In this document: positions 18,335 to 28,293 of the stretch, in pieces | Layout of the letters: every line of letters begins with the position of its first letter | How positions within the stretch are numbered: position 1 is the first letter of the stretch | Assembly (NCBI RefSeq): GCF_003667445.1 | Contig: NZ_RCTF01000014.1 | Coordinates: forward strand, 1-64,000 | Direction: 5' to 3' | Length of the DNA: 64,000 bases | Source of the DNA: Xanthobacter tagetidis | Lineage (GTDB): Bacteria > Pseudomonadota > Alphaproteobacteria > Rhizobiales > Xanthobacteraceae | Made by a program: the position numbers and the translations under genes | The notes under the pieces: model-generated | What the model was told of the DNA's origin: nothing | The model's input: the letters and a program-made list of their open reading frames with translations, nothing else | The model's database searches: none

Positions 18335-19014
18335 ACGCGCACGGATATGCCCCCGACGTCCACGATCTCGCCGAGGGCGCCGGCATGGCGCCGGAGCCTG
18401 CCGTGGGCGGCGGGCGGCGGCTTAGGGCGGCAGACCTCGCCGCCGGCGCGCTGCTCGCCGCGCTCAGCGTCGCGGTGGCGGTGAACGCGCTGGTGTTCCA
18501 GGGGCCGGGCGGCGGCGTGCCCGTGCCGCCCAAGCGCCCGGTGGCGGATGCCGCCGCGGACAAATCGAAGCCCGCCCGGAGCGCCGCCGCGCCGGCCCCC
18601 GCCCCGGCTGTTGCGCAGCCGGCACCGACCGGCGGCGCAACGGACGGTTCGCTCGGCTATCTCGTCATGCGCACCACCGGCGCCCCGCCGCCCGCGCCCA
18701 ATGCGGCTGCGGCTCGGCCGCAGGATACGACGGTGCGGCGCCCGCTCGCGGCGGTCGGCACCGCGCCGTCGCCCGAGGTCACGGGCGCGGTGCGCCCGCC
18801 GGCGGACCTGCCGGCGAACGGGCGCGTGCTGTCGATACAGAAGGCGCTCGCCCGGCTCGGCTACGGCCCCATCAAGGTGGACGGCCGCCCCGGCACCGAG
18901 ACCCGCCTCGCCATCCAGCGCTTCCAGCGCGACCGGAACCTGCCGGCGGACGGGGAGATGTCCGATCGCCTGGTGCGCGAATTGTCGGCCGTCACCGGCA
19001 CGGCGGTGAACTGA
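18331..19014 (+). CDS. Membrane-anchored peptidoglycan-binding domain protein
   Basis: The 227-residue protein has a cytoplasmic N terminus, one transmembrane segment (about 34-55, LAAGALLAALSVAVAVNALVF), a long Pro/Ala linker and a C-terminal PG_binding_1 domain (about 165-225, IQKALARLGYGPIKVDGRPGTETRLAIQRFQ). It probably tethers the membrane to the wall. Its ATG overlaps the kinase stop by 4 bp and its stop overlaps the DUF1491 start by 1 bp, which suggests the three products work on the same envelope process. Confidence 0.85.
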   Translation: MNAHGYAPDVHDLAEGAGMAPEPAVGGGRRLRAADLAAGALLAALSVAVAVNALVFQGPGGGVPVPPKRPVADAAADKSKPARSAAAPAPAPAVAQPAPTGGATDGSLGYLVMRTTGAPPPAPNAAAARPQDTTVRRPLAAVGTAPSPEVTGAVRPPADLPANGRVLSIQKALARLGYGPIKVDGRPGTETRLAIQRFQRDRNLPADGEMSDRLVRELSAVTGTAVN

Positions 19015-19355
19015 TGCGGCTGAAGAGCGCCATCTTCGTCTCCGCGCTGCTGCGCCGCGCGAGCGTCGAAGGCGCCTTCGCCGTGGTGGAGCGGCGCGGC
19101 GCCGAGGAAGCCGGCGCGATCTTCGTGAAGGTGGTGACGTCCGACGGCGCCGCCCTCTACGGCCCGGCGCCCCAGACCGCGTTCGACGAGGCCTATCCCG
19201 CCGACCGCAAGTTCGTGGAGCTGGTGCCGCCCGGCCGGCCCGAGGCGGAGGCCGACGCCCGCATCGCGCGCGAGCTGAAGTTCGACCCCGACATCTTCGT
19301 CGTGGCGATCGAGGACCGCGCCGGCCGGCACTTCCTGGATCTGGCCGCCCTCTGA
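19014..19355 (+). CDS. DUF1491 family protein
   Basis: The 113-residue protein starts RLKSAIFVSALLRRA and contains GAIFVKV near residue 37 and DARIARELKFDPDIFVVAIEDRAG near the C terminus, as in the alphaproteobacterial DUF1491 family. Function unknown. It is translationally coupled (TGATG) to the peptidoglycan-binding gene. Confidence 0.85.
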   Translation: MRLKSAIFVSALLRRASVEGAFAVVERRGAEEAGAIFVKVVTSDGAALYGPAPQTAFDEAYPADRKFVELVPPGRPEAEADARIARELKFDPDIFVVAIEDRAGRHFLDLAAL

Positions 19356-19457
19356 GGACTGCCGCTGCGGGACGCGGTTAATGCTGCGTTAAGGTCTGCG
19401 AAACCATAACGGCTCATGAGCGTTCCTGGTGCTGGGACCACGCAGAGGACGAGGGGC

Positions 19458-19649
19458 ATGAGCACGGTGGTACTGTTCAGCGCGGCGAAGCGGAAACGCG
19501 AGGCCGCTCCCATATCCGAGCCGGCGCCGCTGGCCGGGCCGAAGGTGGTGATCCTGCCGGTGGTGCGCATCGAGCGCCATGCGGAGCCGGAAATGGCGCT
19601 GGCGCGGGTGCGCGGCCAGGGGCCGGGCCTCGACCGCAAGGTCCACTGA
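19458..19649 (+). CDS. Small hypothetical protein (63 aa)
   Basis: The ATG at 19458 has GAGGGG just upstream, which supports translation. The product begins MSTVVLFSAAKRKR and contains PKVVILPVVRIERHAEPE; it is basic with one short hydrophobic strand. It starts about 100 bp after the DUF1491 gene and could be transcribed with it or from its own promoter. I do not recognise the family. Confidence 0.6.
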   Translation: MSTVVLFSAAKRKREAAPISEPAPLAGPKVVILPVVRIERHAEPEMALARVRGQGPGLDRKVH

Positions 19650-19740
19650 ACCGGCTCTGCGCGATCGGAGGCAAGGCCGCCGGAATGCGCGCAGGAGCGG
19701 GATCGCGGTCCGCGCATCGGCCCGCGCGTGATGTCTTGGC

Positions 19741-20382
19741 TCAGCTTGCCTGGCCGCAGCCCGCAGCTTCCAGCTGCTTGCGCACCCCGGCCCGCATGCC
19801 GCGCTCGCGCACGAACGCCCGCACCATCACCACGCCCTCCACCGAGGGGGAGACGATCACCAGCCGGTCGGCGGCGGTGATTTCCTCGTCCTCCGGCAGC
19901 GCCGCCTTCTGCGCCGCGGTCATGAGGTCCAGCTCGATCACCGCCCCCGCCGCCTGGTCGCTCAGCGCGTAGAAGGCGAGACCCTCGGCGGTATAGAACG
20001 ACACCGAGGTATAGTCGGACGTCGCCGGAACCCGCACCTTCACCGGCCGCTGCGACAAGTCGTAGAGGCAGACCGCCGAGATGAAGGCCGGGTCCGTCAT
20101 CGGCAGCACCGCCTCCTGCGGCGTCGGGTCCGGCAGCATCACCATCATGTTGCTCTCGGCCAGCTCGGACAGGCGCGCATAGGCGTTGCGCTCGGCCAAG
20201 GCCGGCATGGCGAGGATGGAGATGATGTGGGCGATGCCCGCCAGCACCACCGCCACGGCCGCCGAAAGCAGCAGCCCCGCCGGCCAGCGGGCGATCCGCG
20301 CCAAAAGGCCGCCGAGCCGCCGCCGCAGGGGGCCGGCGTCTGTCCGGCGGTCGCGGATGGCATCCATCCCGCTCACGGGCAT
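19741..20382 (-). CDS. DUF1254 domain membrane protein
   Basis: The 213-residue protein has one transmembrane segment (about 36-62, AGLLLSAAVAVVLAGIAHIISILAM) and then a DUF1254-type domain (NAYARLSELAESNMMVMLPDP, DPAFISAVCLYDLSQRPV). It overlaps the DUF1214 gene by 10 bp. In many bacteria DUF1254 and DUF1214 are fused in one polypeptide; here they are separate anchored proteins, a form I associate with Rhizobiales. The activity is unknown. Confidence 0.8.
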   Translation of the reverse strand: MPVSGMDAIRDRRTDAGPLRRRLGGLLARIARWPAGLLLSAAVAVVLAGIAHIISILAMPALAERNAYARLSELAESNMMVMLPDPTPQEAVLPMTDPAFISAVCLYDLSQRPVKVRVPATSDYTSVSFYTAEGLAFYALSDQAAGAVIELDLMTAAQKAALPEDEEITAADRLVIVSPSVEGVVMVRAFVRERGMRAGVRKQLEAAGCGQAS

Positions 20383-20948
20383 CCCTCCTGCACGATGTGC
20401 GGCAGCGGCATGGCATCGCCCGCGCCCGAGGCGAATGAGAACGGCGCGTCATACAGCCGGAGCACCACCTTCACCCGGCTGCGCGCGCCGGTGGGCAGCC
20501 AGTTGCCGGAGCGCGCGCGCGGCGACAGCCGCACGTCGATGGCGCCCTGGTCGGTATAGACCGCCTCGGCGCTGGTGAGGCCGTAGCGGCCGGCATCGTT
20601 GGGGATCAGCCGCCCGTCCGAATCCATGAGCGTCAGGGTCCACAGCCGCGCCTGCGGCAGCACGCCGGAGATGCGCGTCACGCAGCGCCCGTCGATGGGC
20701 CGGCCGGCATCGTCCGTGCCGGCGAGGAAGAGCAGGCCGTCGGCCAGCTCGATGGGCAGCTCGCCCGAGCGGGCGAGGGCGGCGCGGGCGTAAGGGTCGG
20801 CCTTCACCGTTCCGGCGCGCGGCCAGCCCTCCCAGGGGCCGGAGCGCACCACGTCGAGCCCGCGGCTTCCGCTGACGGCGAACCACGTCACGCCGAGCCC
20901 CAGCACGGTGGCGGCAAGCAGGGTGAAGGCGAGCGGCAGCAGGCGCAC
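20373..20948 (-). CDS. DUF1214 domain membrane protein
   Basis: The 191-residue product starts at GTG, has an N-terminal anchor (about 4-27, LPLAFTLLAATVLGLGVTWFAV) and a DUF1214 domain (WTLTLMDSDGRLIPNDAGRYGLTS near residue 102, then RSGNWLPTG). It is the upstream partner of the DUF1254 gene, with overlapping reading frames, so the pair is probably made in equal amounts and acts together in the periplasm. Confidence 0.8.
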   Translation of the reverse strand: MRLLPLAFTLLAATVLGLGVTWFAVSGSRGLDVVRSGPWEGWPRAGTVKADPYARAALARSGELPIELADGLLFLAGTDDAGRPIDGRCVTRISGVLPQARLWTLTLMDSDGRLIPNDAGRYGLTSAEAVYTDQGAIDVRLSPRARSGNWLPTGARSRVKVVLRLYDAPFSFASGAGDAMPLPHIVQEGCP

Positions 20949-21082
20949 CGGGCAGATTCCAGACGGCGGCCGAACGCGCCGCCGCGCCTTGATAAAGCAA
21001 AACGGCCGGCCAGGAAAAGGCAGGCCCCACGGAGGCGGGGAACAGGCGGCCGGGAGCGGGGGCTCCCGCTACCGTCGCGACC

Positions 21083-21514
21083 TCAGGCGAGGGTGCCGAG
21101 ACGCGCGGCCACTTCGGGCGGGAACGGGGTCGAGCGGCGGGACTGCCGGTCCACCAGGACCATCACGGTCTCGGCCGTGGCGACGCACTTTTCATCCTGG
21201 AACAGCGCCTGTCCCAGCGTCACCGAGCTGCGGCCGACCTTGAGGACGCGGGTGCCCACCTTCACCTCGCCCGGCCACAGCACCTCGGCCCGGAAGTCGA
21301 GCACGATGCGCGCGAGCGAGAAGAAGGTGCCCTCGGGCGCCAGCGCGCGGTCGCCGGCGCGCAGGAGCTGGGTGCGCCCGGTCTCCAGATAGGTGGAGAT
21401 CACGGCATTGTTGACATGACCCAGCATGTCCGTGTCGCCGAAGCGGATGGTGTCGAAGGCCTGCACCGGAAAGCTGTCGAGGGTCGGCAGCGGCGGCTTC
21501 TCGCGGTCGGTCAC
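21083..21514 (-). CDS. Hotdog-fold acyl-CoA thioesterase (YbgC/4HBT type)
   Basis: The 143-residue protein has the 4HBT signature [25 protein letters not shown] (about residues 23-47), where D27 corresponds to the catalytic Asp of 4-hydroxybenzoyl-CoA thioesterases. It starts at GTG with GGAG seven bases upstream. The substrate is unknown. It lies 32 bp after the purD stop on the same strand. Confidence 0.85.
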   Translation of the reverse strand: MTDREKPPLPTLDSFPVQAFDTIRFGDTDMLGHVNNAVISTYLETGRTQLLRAGDRALAPEGTFFSLARIVLDFRAEVLWPGEVKVGTRVLKVGRSSVTLGQALFQDEKCVATAETVMVLVDRQSRRSTPFPPEVAARLGTLA

Positions 21515-21546
21515 GGCAGGGCTCCGGTCGGGCTGGGGGGCGGCGG

Positions 21547-22812
21547 TCAGGACGGGCGGCCGAGCAGGCGCCAGCCGATGTCCTTGCGGAAGAAGCCTTC
21601 CGGCCAGTCGATTTTGGCGATGGCGTCATAGGCGCGCGCCCGCGCTTCGGCGAGGGTGCGCCCGCTGCCGGTGACATTGAGCACCCGGCCGCCATTGGAG
21701 ACGATGTTCGCCCCCTTGAGGCGGGTGCCGGCCTGGAACACCAGGACGCCCTCATCGGCACGGGCCTCGCCGAGCCCGCCGATGACGCTTCCGGTCTGGT
21801 GCGGGCCGGGATAGCCGCGGCTGGCATAGACCACGGTCATGGCGGAGAGCGGGAACCAGGAGGGCGTGACCTCGGCAAGGCGGCCCGTGGCGGTGGCATA
21901 GAGCACCTCCAGAAGGTCGCCGGCATAGCGCGGCATCAGCACCTGGCACTCGGGATCGCCGAAGCGGCAATTGTACTCCACCAGCTTCGGCCCCTCGGCG
22001 GTGAGCATGAGGCCGGCATAGAGCACGCCGCGATAGGGCGTGCCGGCGGCGACCATGGCTTTCGCGGTGGGCACGAGAATCTCGGCGATCGCCCGCGCCT
22101 CCAGCTCCGGCGTCAGCACGGGGGCCGGCGAATAGGCGCCCATGCCGCCGGTATTGGGGCCGAGGTCGCCGTCATAGGCGCGCTTGTGATCCTGGGCGCT
22201 GCCGAACGGCACCACCGTCTCGCCGTCGACGAGGGCGAACAGGCTCGCCTCCTCGCCCTCCATGAATTCCTCGATCAGCACCTCGGTGCCGCCGGCGGCG
22301 AACACCTGCGCGACGGCGTCCGTCGCCTCCTCCACCGTGAGCGCCACCACCACGCCCTTGCCGGCCATCAGCCCGTCCGCCTTCACGACGATGGGTGCGC
22401 CCTGCTCCTTGACGTAGCGACAGGCGGCATCCACGTCCGAGAACCGTCCGAAGGCGGCGGTGGGGATGCGGTTGGCCTTGCACAATTCCTTGGTGAAGAG
22501 CTTGGAGCCCTCCAGCCGCGCGGCGGCGGCGGTGGGGCCGAAGGCGGGAATGCCGGCGGCGTCCAGCCGGTCCACCAGCCCCGCCACCAGCGGCGCCTCG
22601 GGGCCCACCACCACGAAGTCGATGCCGTGGTCGCGGCAGAAGGTGACCAGCGAGTCATGGGCGGAGAGGGGAATGCCCTCCACCAGGTCCGCATGCTCGG
22701 CGATGCCGGGATTACCGGGCGCGGCATAGAACTGGCCCATGGATGGGCTCTGCGCCAGCTTCCATGCCAGCGCGTGCTCCCGCCCTCCCGAACCGAGCAG
22801 CAATACGTTCAT
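21547..22812 (-). CDS. purD: Phosphoribosylamine-glycine ligase
   Basis: The 421-residue ATP-grasp enzyme makes glycinamide ribonucleotide in purine synthesis. Visible blocks are [17 protein letters not shown] at the start, [35 protein letters not shown] and SRGYPG. ATG 22812 was chosen because GGAG lies about 10 bases upstream, while the in-frame ATG 22821 sits directly against that site. It is divergent from xseA with 135 bp between starts. Confidence 0.96.
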   Translation of the reverse strand: MNVLLLGSGGREHALAWKLAQSPSMGQFYAAPGNPGIAEHADLVEGIPLSAHDSLVTFCRDHGIDFVVVGPEAPLVAGLVDRLDAAGIPAFGPTAAAARLEGSKLFTKELCKANRIPTAAFGRFSDVDAACRYVKEQGAPIVVKADGLMAGKGVVVALTVEEATDAVAQVFAAGGTEVLIEEFMEGEEASLFALVDGETVVPFGSAQDHKRAYDGDLGPNTGGMGAYSPAPVLTPELEARAIAEILVPTAKAMVAAGTPYRGVLYAGLMLTAEGPKLVEYNCRFGDPECQVLMPRYAGDLLEVLYATATGRLAEVTPSWFPLSAMTVVYASRGYPGPHQTGSVIGGLGEARADEGVLVFQAGTRLKGANIVSNGGRVLNVTGSGRTLAEARARAYDAIAKIDWPEGFFRKDIGWRLLGRPS

Positions 22813-22947
22813 GCCCCGCATTCTCCTTCTTCTTGCCCCACTGGCTATCGGCTCGCGCGCCCGGCGACAACCCCCGCGGCTCTGCGCTCGCCGCATGGGG
22901 GGCGTTCCCGTTATGCTCTCCTGACCGCAGTCGAGGCGTCCGATTCG

Positions 22948-24552
22948 ATGGCCGACCACCCCGATACCCGCGTCAACGCGCCCGAATGGAGCGTCTCCGA
23001 GCTGTCCGCCGCGCTCCGCCGGACGGTGGAGGACGCCTATGGCCACGTGCGGGTGCGCGGCGAGATTTCCGGCTATCGCGGCCCGCATTCCTCGGGCCAC
23101 GCTTATTTCAGCCTGAAGGACCAAAGCGCGCGGCTCGACGCGGTGATCTGGAAGGGCACCTTCGCGCGCCTGCGCCTGCGCCCCGAGGAGGGGCTGGAGG
23201 TGGTGGCGACCGGACGGCTGACCACCTATCCCGGCAAGTCCGGCTACCAGATCGTCATCGAGGCGCTGGAGTTCGCCGGCGCCGGCGCCATCATGGCCAT
23301 GCTGGAGGAGCGCAAGCTGCGGCTCCAGGCGGAAGGCCTGTTCGATCCGGCGCGCAAGAAGAAGCTGCCCTATTTGCCGCGCGTGATCGGCGTCGTCACC
23401 TCGCCCACCGGCGCGGTGATCCGCGACATCCTGCACCGCCTCGCCGACCGGTTCCCGCGCGACGTGGTGGTGTGGCCCGTGCGGGTGCAGGGCGAGACCA
23501 GCGCCGCCGAGGTCGCCGCCGCCATCCGCGGCTTCAACGCTTTGGCCGAAGGCGGGCCGGTGCCGCGCCCGGACGTGATCGTGGTGGCGCGCGGCGGCGG
23601 CTCGCTGGAGGACCTCCTGGGCTTTTCCGAGGAGGTCGTGGTTCGCGCGGCGGCCGAGAGCGCCATCCCTTTGGTCTCGGCGGTCGGCCATGAGACCGAC
23701 GTGACGCTGATCGACTTCGCCGCCGACCTGCGCGCGCCCACCCCCACCGCCGCCGCCGAGCTGGTGGTGCCGGTGCGCTCGGACCTGATCGCCCAGGTGG
23801 AGGGACTGGGCGCACGCCTTTCGGCCGCGCCGGTGCGGCTCCAGGAGCGCCGCCGCGCCGAGCTGCGCGCGCTGTCGCGGCTCCTGCCCACCGCCGAGAC
23901 GCTTCTGCAGGCGCCGCGCCAGCGGCTCGACGGCGCCGCCGACCGGCTGCCGCGGGCGCTCGCCGCCAATGCGCTGGCCCATCGGCTGCGGCTTGCGGCC
24001 GCGGTGCGCAAGCTCTCGCCCGAGGTGGTGCGCGGCCGCATGGCCCGCGCGGGCGATCGCATCGCCGCGCTCGGCGGCCGGCTGGCGCAGGGGCTCAGCG
24101 TCGGCACGGCGCGCCGGCGCGACCGCTTCGCGGCCCATGCGGGGCGCTTCGACATGGCCGGACGGGCGCAGCGCGCCGCCTACGGCACCAGCCGCCGGAT
24201 GCTCGCCGATCTTTCGCGGCGCGCCGGACGGGCGATGGAGGACATGCTGCGCGCCGAGCGCCGCCGGCTCGCCAGCCTCGCCCAGCTTCTGGACGCGCTG
24301 TCCTATCACGGCGTGCTGGCGCGCGGCTTCGCCCTGGTGCGCGACGCGGAGGGCCAGGCGGTGCGCGCCGCCGCCGCCGTGGCGCCGGGCGCGGCGCTTG
24401 AGATCGAGTTCGCGGACGGCCGTGTCGCGGTCCGTGCCGGGGACGGGGAGGGGTCGCCGCCCCGCGGCGAGGTCCCAGCGCGCCGGACCCGCAAGCGCGC
24501 CGCCAAGGCCGGCGGAGCCGGTGCGGCCGAACCCACATTGTTCGATCGCTGA
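22948..24552 (+). CDS. xseA: Exodeoxyribonuclease VII large subunit
   Basis: The 534-residue protein has an N-terminal OB fold ([29 protein letters not shown]), the catalytic region [30 protein letters not shown] and [21 protein letters not shown], then a long coiled-coil-forming arm and a basic C-terminal tail ending PTLFDR. The small subunit gene is not in the window. It shares its upstream region with divergent purD. Confidence 0.95.
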   Translation: MADHPDTRVNAPEWSVSELSAALRRTVEDAYGHVRVRGEISGYRGPHSSGHAYFSLKDQSARLDAVIWKGTFARLRLRPEEGLEVVATGRLTTYPGKSGYQIVIEALEFAGAGAIMAMLEERKLRLQAEGLFDPARKKKLPYLPRVIGVVTSPTGAVIRDILHRLADRFPRDVVVWPVRVQGETSAAEVAAAIRGFNALAEGGPVPRPDVIVVARGGGSLEDLLGFSEEVVVRAAAESAIPLVSAVGHETDVTLIDFAADLRAPTPTAAAELVVPVRSDLIAQVEGLGARLSAAPVRLQERRRAELRALSRLLPTAETLLQAPRQRLDGAADRLPRALAANALAHRLRLAAAVRKLSPEVVRGRMARAGDRIAALGGRLAQGLSVGTARRRDRFAAHAGRFDMAGRAQRAAYGTSRRMLADLSRRAGRAMEDMLRAERRRLASLAQLLDALSYHGVLARGFALVRDAEGQAVRAAAAVAPGAALEIEFADGRVAVRAGDGEGSPPRGEVPARRTRKRAAKAGGAGAAEPTLFDR

Positions 24553-24685
24553 GCCGGAGGCCTTTCCCCGCATCCGGCAAAGCACTATTCTGCGGGAAAT
24601 GCGTCTTCGGGCGCCACAGGAGGCGCCGCCTCGTTCCGGCCGGTCCGCGGCCTGATCGACGCGGCTTTGGGACCGTCCCGCCGTG

Positions 24686-24907
24686 ATGAACCGATTTGAA
24701 CGTTTTCCCGAACCGCATGGCGAGGCGGACGTCCGCTATCTCGACGGCGAGTTCCGGATCCTGCGGCCCGGCAGCTTCGTGCGCTGCGCGGTGACCGGGC
24801 AGCCGATCGCGCTCGACGAGCTGCGCTATTGGAGCGTCGACCTCCAGGAGGCCTATGCCGATCCCGAGGCGGTGCTGACCCGCGTGCGTGCGCTGGCCGG
24901 TCGCTGA
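24686..24907 (+). CDS. DUF2093 domain protein
   Basis: The 73-residue product contains ADVRYLDGEFRILRPGSFVRCAVTG and LDELRYWSVDLQEAY, typical of the alphaproteobacterial DUF2093 family. A GTG at 24683 directly precedes the ATG and could be used instead. Function unknown. It follows xseA by 133 bp and faces lpxK. Confidence 0.82.
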   Translation: MNRFERFPEPHGEADVRYLDGEFRILRPGSFVRCAVTGQPIALDELRYWSVDLQEAYADPEAVLTRVRALAGR

Positions 24908-24928
24908 CCGCGCCGTCCGATCCGTCGC

Positions 24929-25960
24929 CTATCCGGCGCCACGCCGCGCCGCGGCCCGTGCTTCCGCCGTCGCGACCAGACGGGCGAGAACCCCTTCGTC
25001 CGCCAGCCGCAGCGTCACCGGCACCACCTCGATGAGCGCGCGTATGCCGGAAAAGGCAGCCAGGCGCGCCGCGTCCTTGGTGGTGGTGACGAGGCCGAGG
25101 CCGCGCGCCTTGGCGTCGGCGGCGAGCGCCGTGATCTCCGCTTCGGTGAACAGGTGGTGGTCGGGGTAGGGACGGCGCTCGGCGACGTCGAGGCCGGTAC
25201 GCGCCAGCATCTCGAAGAACTTTTCCGGCCGGCCGATCCCGGCGAAAGCGAGCAGCGGCCGGCCCTTCAGCCGCGCGATCGCGTCCGGATCGGGCTCCAG
25301 GACCGCCTCGGCCGCCGCGCAGCCTTTGGCCTGCGCCAACTCCGCGAGGGCGGGAAACGGGTCGGCCTCCGGCGCCTCGCCCACCACCAGCAGCAGATCG
25401 GCGCGGGCGAGCTGGGGGGCGAGCGGCGCGCGCAGCGGCCCGGCCGGCAGCACCCGGCCGTTGCCGACGCCGACGCCGCGATCCACCACCAGCACCGACA
25501 CGTCCTTGGTGAGGCTCGGATTCTGGAAGCCGTCGTCCATCACGACATGGGTCGCGCCCTCCGCCACCGCGAGGCGCGCGCCGGCGAGCCGGTCCGACCC
25601 GGCCACGATGGTGGGCGCGCGGCGGGCGAGCAGCAGCGGCTCGTCGCCCACGTCCGCGGCGGTGTGGTGCACGGGGTCGACCCGCACCGGCATCGCCGCG
25701 GTGCCGCCATGACCGCGCGACAGCGCGAACGGACGCCCGCCGCGCAGCACGATCAGATCGAGCAAAGCGAGCGCGGCCGGCGTCTTGCCGGCGCCGCCAA
25801 CGGTGGGGTTGCCGACGCAGATCACCGGCACCGGCACGGCGCCGCCGGCCTTGCCCATGCGCCGCAGCGTCTCGGCGCCCACCAGCGCGCCGACCGGCGC
25901 AAGCAGGGTGGCCGCGAGCCCCGGCGGGCGCCACCAGAAGGCCGGCGCCCGGGCGATCAT
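24929..25960 (-). CDS. lpxK: Tetraacyldisaccharide 4'-kinase
   Basis: The 343-residue inner-membrane kinase phosphorylates lipid A disaccharide. The P-loop is GNPTVGGAGKTP near residue 50, followed by SRGHGG and VMDDGFQNPSL. The ATG overlaps the stop of waaA by 4 bp, so they form one lipopolysaccharide operon with the DUF374 gene upstream. Confidence 0.93.
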   Translation of the reverse strand: MIARAPAFWWRPPGLAATLLAPVGALVGAETLRRMGKAGGAVPVPVICVGNPTVGGAGKTPAALALLDLIVLRGGRPFALSRGHGGTAAMPVRVDPVHHTAADVGDEPLLLARRAPTIVAGSDRLAGARLAVAEGATHVVMDDGFQNPSLTKDVSVLVVDRGVGVGNGRVLPAGPLRAPLAPQLARADLLLVVGEAPEADPFPALAELAQAKGCAAAEAVLEPDPDAIARLKGRPLLAFAGIGRPEKFFEMLARTGLDVAERRPYPDHHLFTEAEITALAADAKARGLGLVTTTKDAARLAAFSGIRALIEVVPVTLRLADEGVLARLVATAEARAAARRGAG

Positions 25961-27252
25961 CGGTGCTGCAGCCGGATGTGCACGAGATAGGGCTCGATGG
26001 CAGCGAGCGTGCGCTCCAGCGCTCCGCCCAAGGCGGCCACGCTGACGCGGGCGCCCGCCGCCACGCGCTCGCGCCGGGCCTTGTCGCGCAGCATCACGAA
26101 GGTGAGGCGCGCCAGGTCCTTGATGTCGGCCACCGGCAGCGCGCCGCCGTCGGCATCGAAGCGGGCGTAGATGGCGCCGAAGTTCCACACATGCGGTCCG
26201 TGCAGCACCACGGCGCCGAGCTTGGCTGCCTCGATGGGGTTCTGCCCGCCGTGCTCCACCATCGAGCCGCCCATGAACACCACCGGCGCGCAGCGGTAGA
26301 GCAGGCCCATCTCGCCGATGGTGTCGGCCACATAGATGTCGGTGTCCGGCGCAGGCAGGGCGTCGGCGCTGCGCCGGGCGGTGCGCAGGCCCGCCTCCTC
26401 GGCCAGCTCGGCGATCTCCTCGCCGCGCTCGGGATGGCGCGGCGCGACGATGGTGAGCAGGTCCTTGAGCTCCTTGCGCAGCGCCTTGTGGGTCGCCATG
26501 GCGAGCACCTCCTCCCCCGCATGGGTGGAGGCCGCGAGCAGCACCGGCCGGGCGCCGATGGCCGAGGCGAGCGCGCCCAGGGCGATCGGGTCCGCGGCGG
26601 GCGCCGGCACGTCGAACTTCAGGTTGCCGCACACCTCGACCCGCGGCGCGCCGAGGGCGTGGAAGCGCGCGCCGTCCTCCTCGCTCTGGGCGAGGCACAG
26701 GTCGATGCGCGAGAGCAGCGCCCGCGCGCTGCGCGATAGGCGCGACCAGCGCTCGGCCGACTTGGGCGAAAGGCGGCCGTTCACGAGCACCACCGGCGTG
26801 CCGCGCCGGCCGAGATCGTACAGCAGGTTCGGCCACAGCTCGGACTCCGCGAGCAGCACGAGGTCCGGCTTCCAGTGGTCCAGGAAGCGCGAGACGAAGG
26901 CGCCGGCATCGAGCGGCATGAACTGGTGGATGACGCCGGGCGGCGCGCGCCGGGCGGCCACCTTGCTGGAGGTCAGCGTGCCGGAAGTGAGCAGCACGTT
27001 GAAGCGCCGGGCGACCAGGCGCTCGATCAGCGGCATCACGCAATTCACCTCGCCGACGCTCGCCCCGTGCACCCAGACCAGCGGCCCTTCCGGCCGCTCG
27101 GCGCTGGCGATGCCGCGCCGCTCGGGCAGGCGCTCGCGATCCTCCTTGCCCTTGCCGGCCCGGTAGGAGAGCCAGGCCGGCGTCAGCAGCGCCGCCGCGG
27201 CGCTGGCGCCGCGGTAGAGCCGCAGGGTCACGGTGAGCGAACGCGCCTTCAT
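25957..27252 (-). CDS. waaA: 3-deoxy-D-manno-octulosonic acid transferase (Kdo transferase)
   Basis: The 431-residue GT30-family enzyme adds Kdo to lipid IVA. Recognisable parts are the N-terminal membrane anchor, VWVHGASVGEVNCVMPLI with the catalytic Glu, LAESELWPNLLYDL, NGRLSPKS and FMGGSMVEHGGQNPIEAAKLG. It overlaps both neighbours by 4 bp, indicating translational coupling. Confidence 0.95.
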   Translation of the reverse strand: MKARSLTVTLRLYRGASAAAALLTPAWLSYRAGKGKEDRERLPERRGIASAERPEGPLVWVHGASVGEVNCVMPLIERLVARRFNVLLTSGTLTSSKVAARRAPPGVIHQFMPLDAGAFVSRFLDHWKPDLVLLAESELWPNLLYDLGRRGTPVVLVNGRLSPKSAERWSRLSRSARALLSRIDLCLAQSEEDGARFHALGAPRVEVCGNLKFDVPAPAADPIALGALASAIGARPVLLAASTHAGEEVLAMATHKALRKELKDLLTIVAPRHPERGEEIAELAEEAGLRTARRSADALPAPDTDIYVADTIGEMGLLYRCAPVVFMGGSMVEHGGQNPIEAAKLGAVVLHGPHVWNFGAIYARFDADGGALPVADIKDLARLTFVMLRDKARRERVAAGARVSVAALGGALERTLAAIEPYLVHIRLQHR

Positions 27253-27953
27253 CGAGACTTTCCGCCGGCGCGGCCCACGAGTTCCTCGGCCCGGGCGGTC
27301 ACCGCCTCAAGCCGCTCCTGGACCTGCGCCCGCGCCGCGGCGAGCGCGGCATCGTCGGCGTCGCGCGGCACGTAGACGGGCTCTCCCACCACGGCCGCGC
27401 CCGGGCCGAAGGGCAGGTTGAGGCTGGCGCGATCCCAGCTCTTGAGGGTGATGCGGTTGCGTGTGGCCATGGCGAGCGGAAGAATGGGACGACCAGAATA
27501 CCGTGCTATGGTAACGACGCCCAGCCCCGCTTTGCGCGCAATTTTAGGCACGTCCGCGGTCATGGCAACGTTCGTGCCCTGCCGCAGGGTCTCCAGCATC
27601 TCATAGGTTGCCGACACCGCGCCCTTCCGGTGGAAGTCGTGGCGCGAGGTGGCCCCCGAGCCGCGGATCGTGCCGACGCCCAGCTTCTCGGCGGCGATGG
27701 CGTTGATCTCGGCGTCCGCATGACGCGAGATCAGCACCTTCGCCTTGTGGTGCGGCTTCATGGCGAACGGGGTGAGGAAGTGCTGCCCGTGCCAGAAGGT
27801 GACGATCACGGGCATCTTCTCGTCGATCACGTCGAAGATGTCGGCGGGCTCGATGACGAACCGCGTGGTGTTCGCCACCAGCTTGAAATAGTTCGCGAAA
27901 GTCGTGCCGGCGGCCTGCTGGAACGCGCGGTTGGTCCGGATGCGACGCCACAT
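27249..27953 (-). CDS. DUF374 lysophospholipid-acyltransferase-like protein
   Basis: The 234-residue protein has IVTFWHGQHFLTPF near residue 50, VLISRHADAEINAIAAEKLG, IRGSGATSRHDF and MTADVPKIARKAGLGVVTIARYSG, typical of DUF374, a relative of the PlsC acyltransferase fold. It is the first gene of the operon with waaA and lpxK, so a step in lipid A or outer-membrane lipid formation is likely but not proven. Confidence 0.85.
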   Translation of the reverse strand: MWRRIRTNRAFQQAAGTTFANYFKLVANTTRFVIEPADIFDVIDEKMPVIVTFWHGQHFLTPFAMKPHHKAKVLISRHADAEINAIAAEKLGVGTIRGSGATSRHDFHRKGAVSATYEMLETLRQGTNVAMTADVPKIARKAGLGVVTIARYSGRPILPLAMATRNRITLKSWDRASLNLPFGPGAAVVGEPVYVPRDADDAALAAARAQVQERLEAVTARAEELVGRAGGKSR

Positions 27954-28044
27954 GTGTCTTGGTGCTCACCCTTGGGCCGGAGCGGCATGGGGACGAAGCG
28001 CCCGCTTCGAGGCCGTCCGTCCGCACGCTGGGGAAGGTCGGAAA

Positions 28045-28293
28045 CTATTCGCCGTGCGCCTTGCCGGTCTCAGGGTCCAGCAGGCGGTGCAGGTGTACCA
28101 CGAAATAGCGCATCATGGCATTGTCGACGGTCTGCTGCGCCTTCGCCTTCCAGGCGGCGGCCGCGCTCGCATAGTCGGGATAGATGCCGACAATGTCGAG
28201 CTTGGAAAGATCCTTGAACTCGTTGCCGTCGATCGAGGTCAGTTCGCCGCCGAACACGAGGTGCGGCAGCTGCTTCTTGGCCGTGGTGCTCAT
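28045..28293 (-). CDS. DUF4170 family small protein
   Basis: The 82-residue product contains HLVFGGELTSIDGNEF, DIVGIYPDYASAAAAWKAKAQ and MMRYFVVHLHRLLDP, as in DUF4170 of Rhizobiales. Function unknown. Its ATG overlaps the stop of the upstream phosphatase gene by 4 bp (28290-28293), so it is translated with it; the acyltransferase gene follows 91 bp later. Confidence 0.85.
   Translation of the reverse strand: MSTTAKKQLPHLVFGGELTSIDGNEFKDLSKLDIVGIYPDYASAAAAWKAKAQQTVDNAMMRYFVVHLHRLLDPETGKAHGE

Noticed and set aside
21799..22947. Upstream extension of the xseA frame across purD
   Set aside because: The XseA family starts near [19 protein letters not shown]; the extension is antisense to purD.
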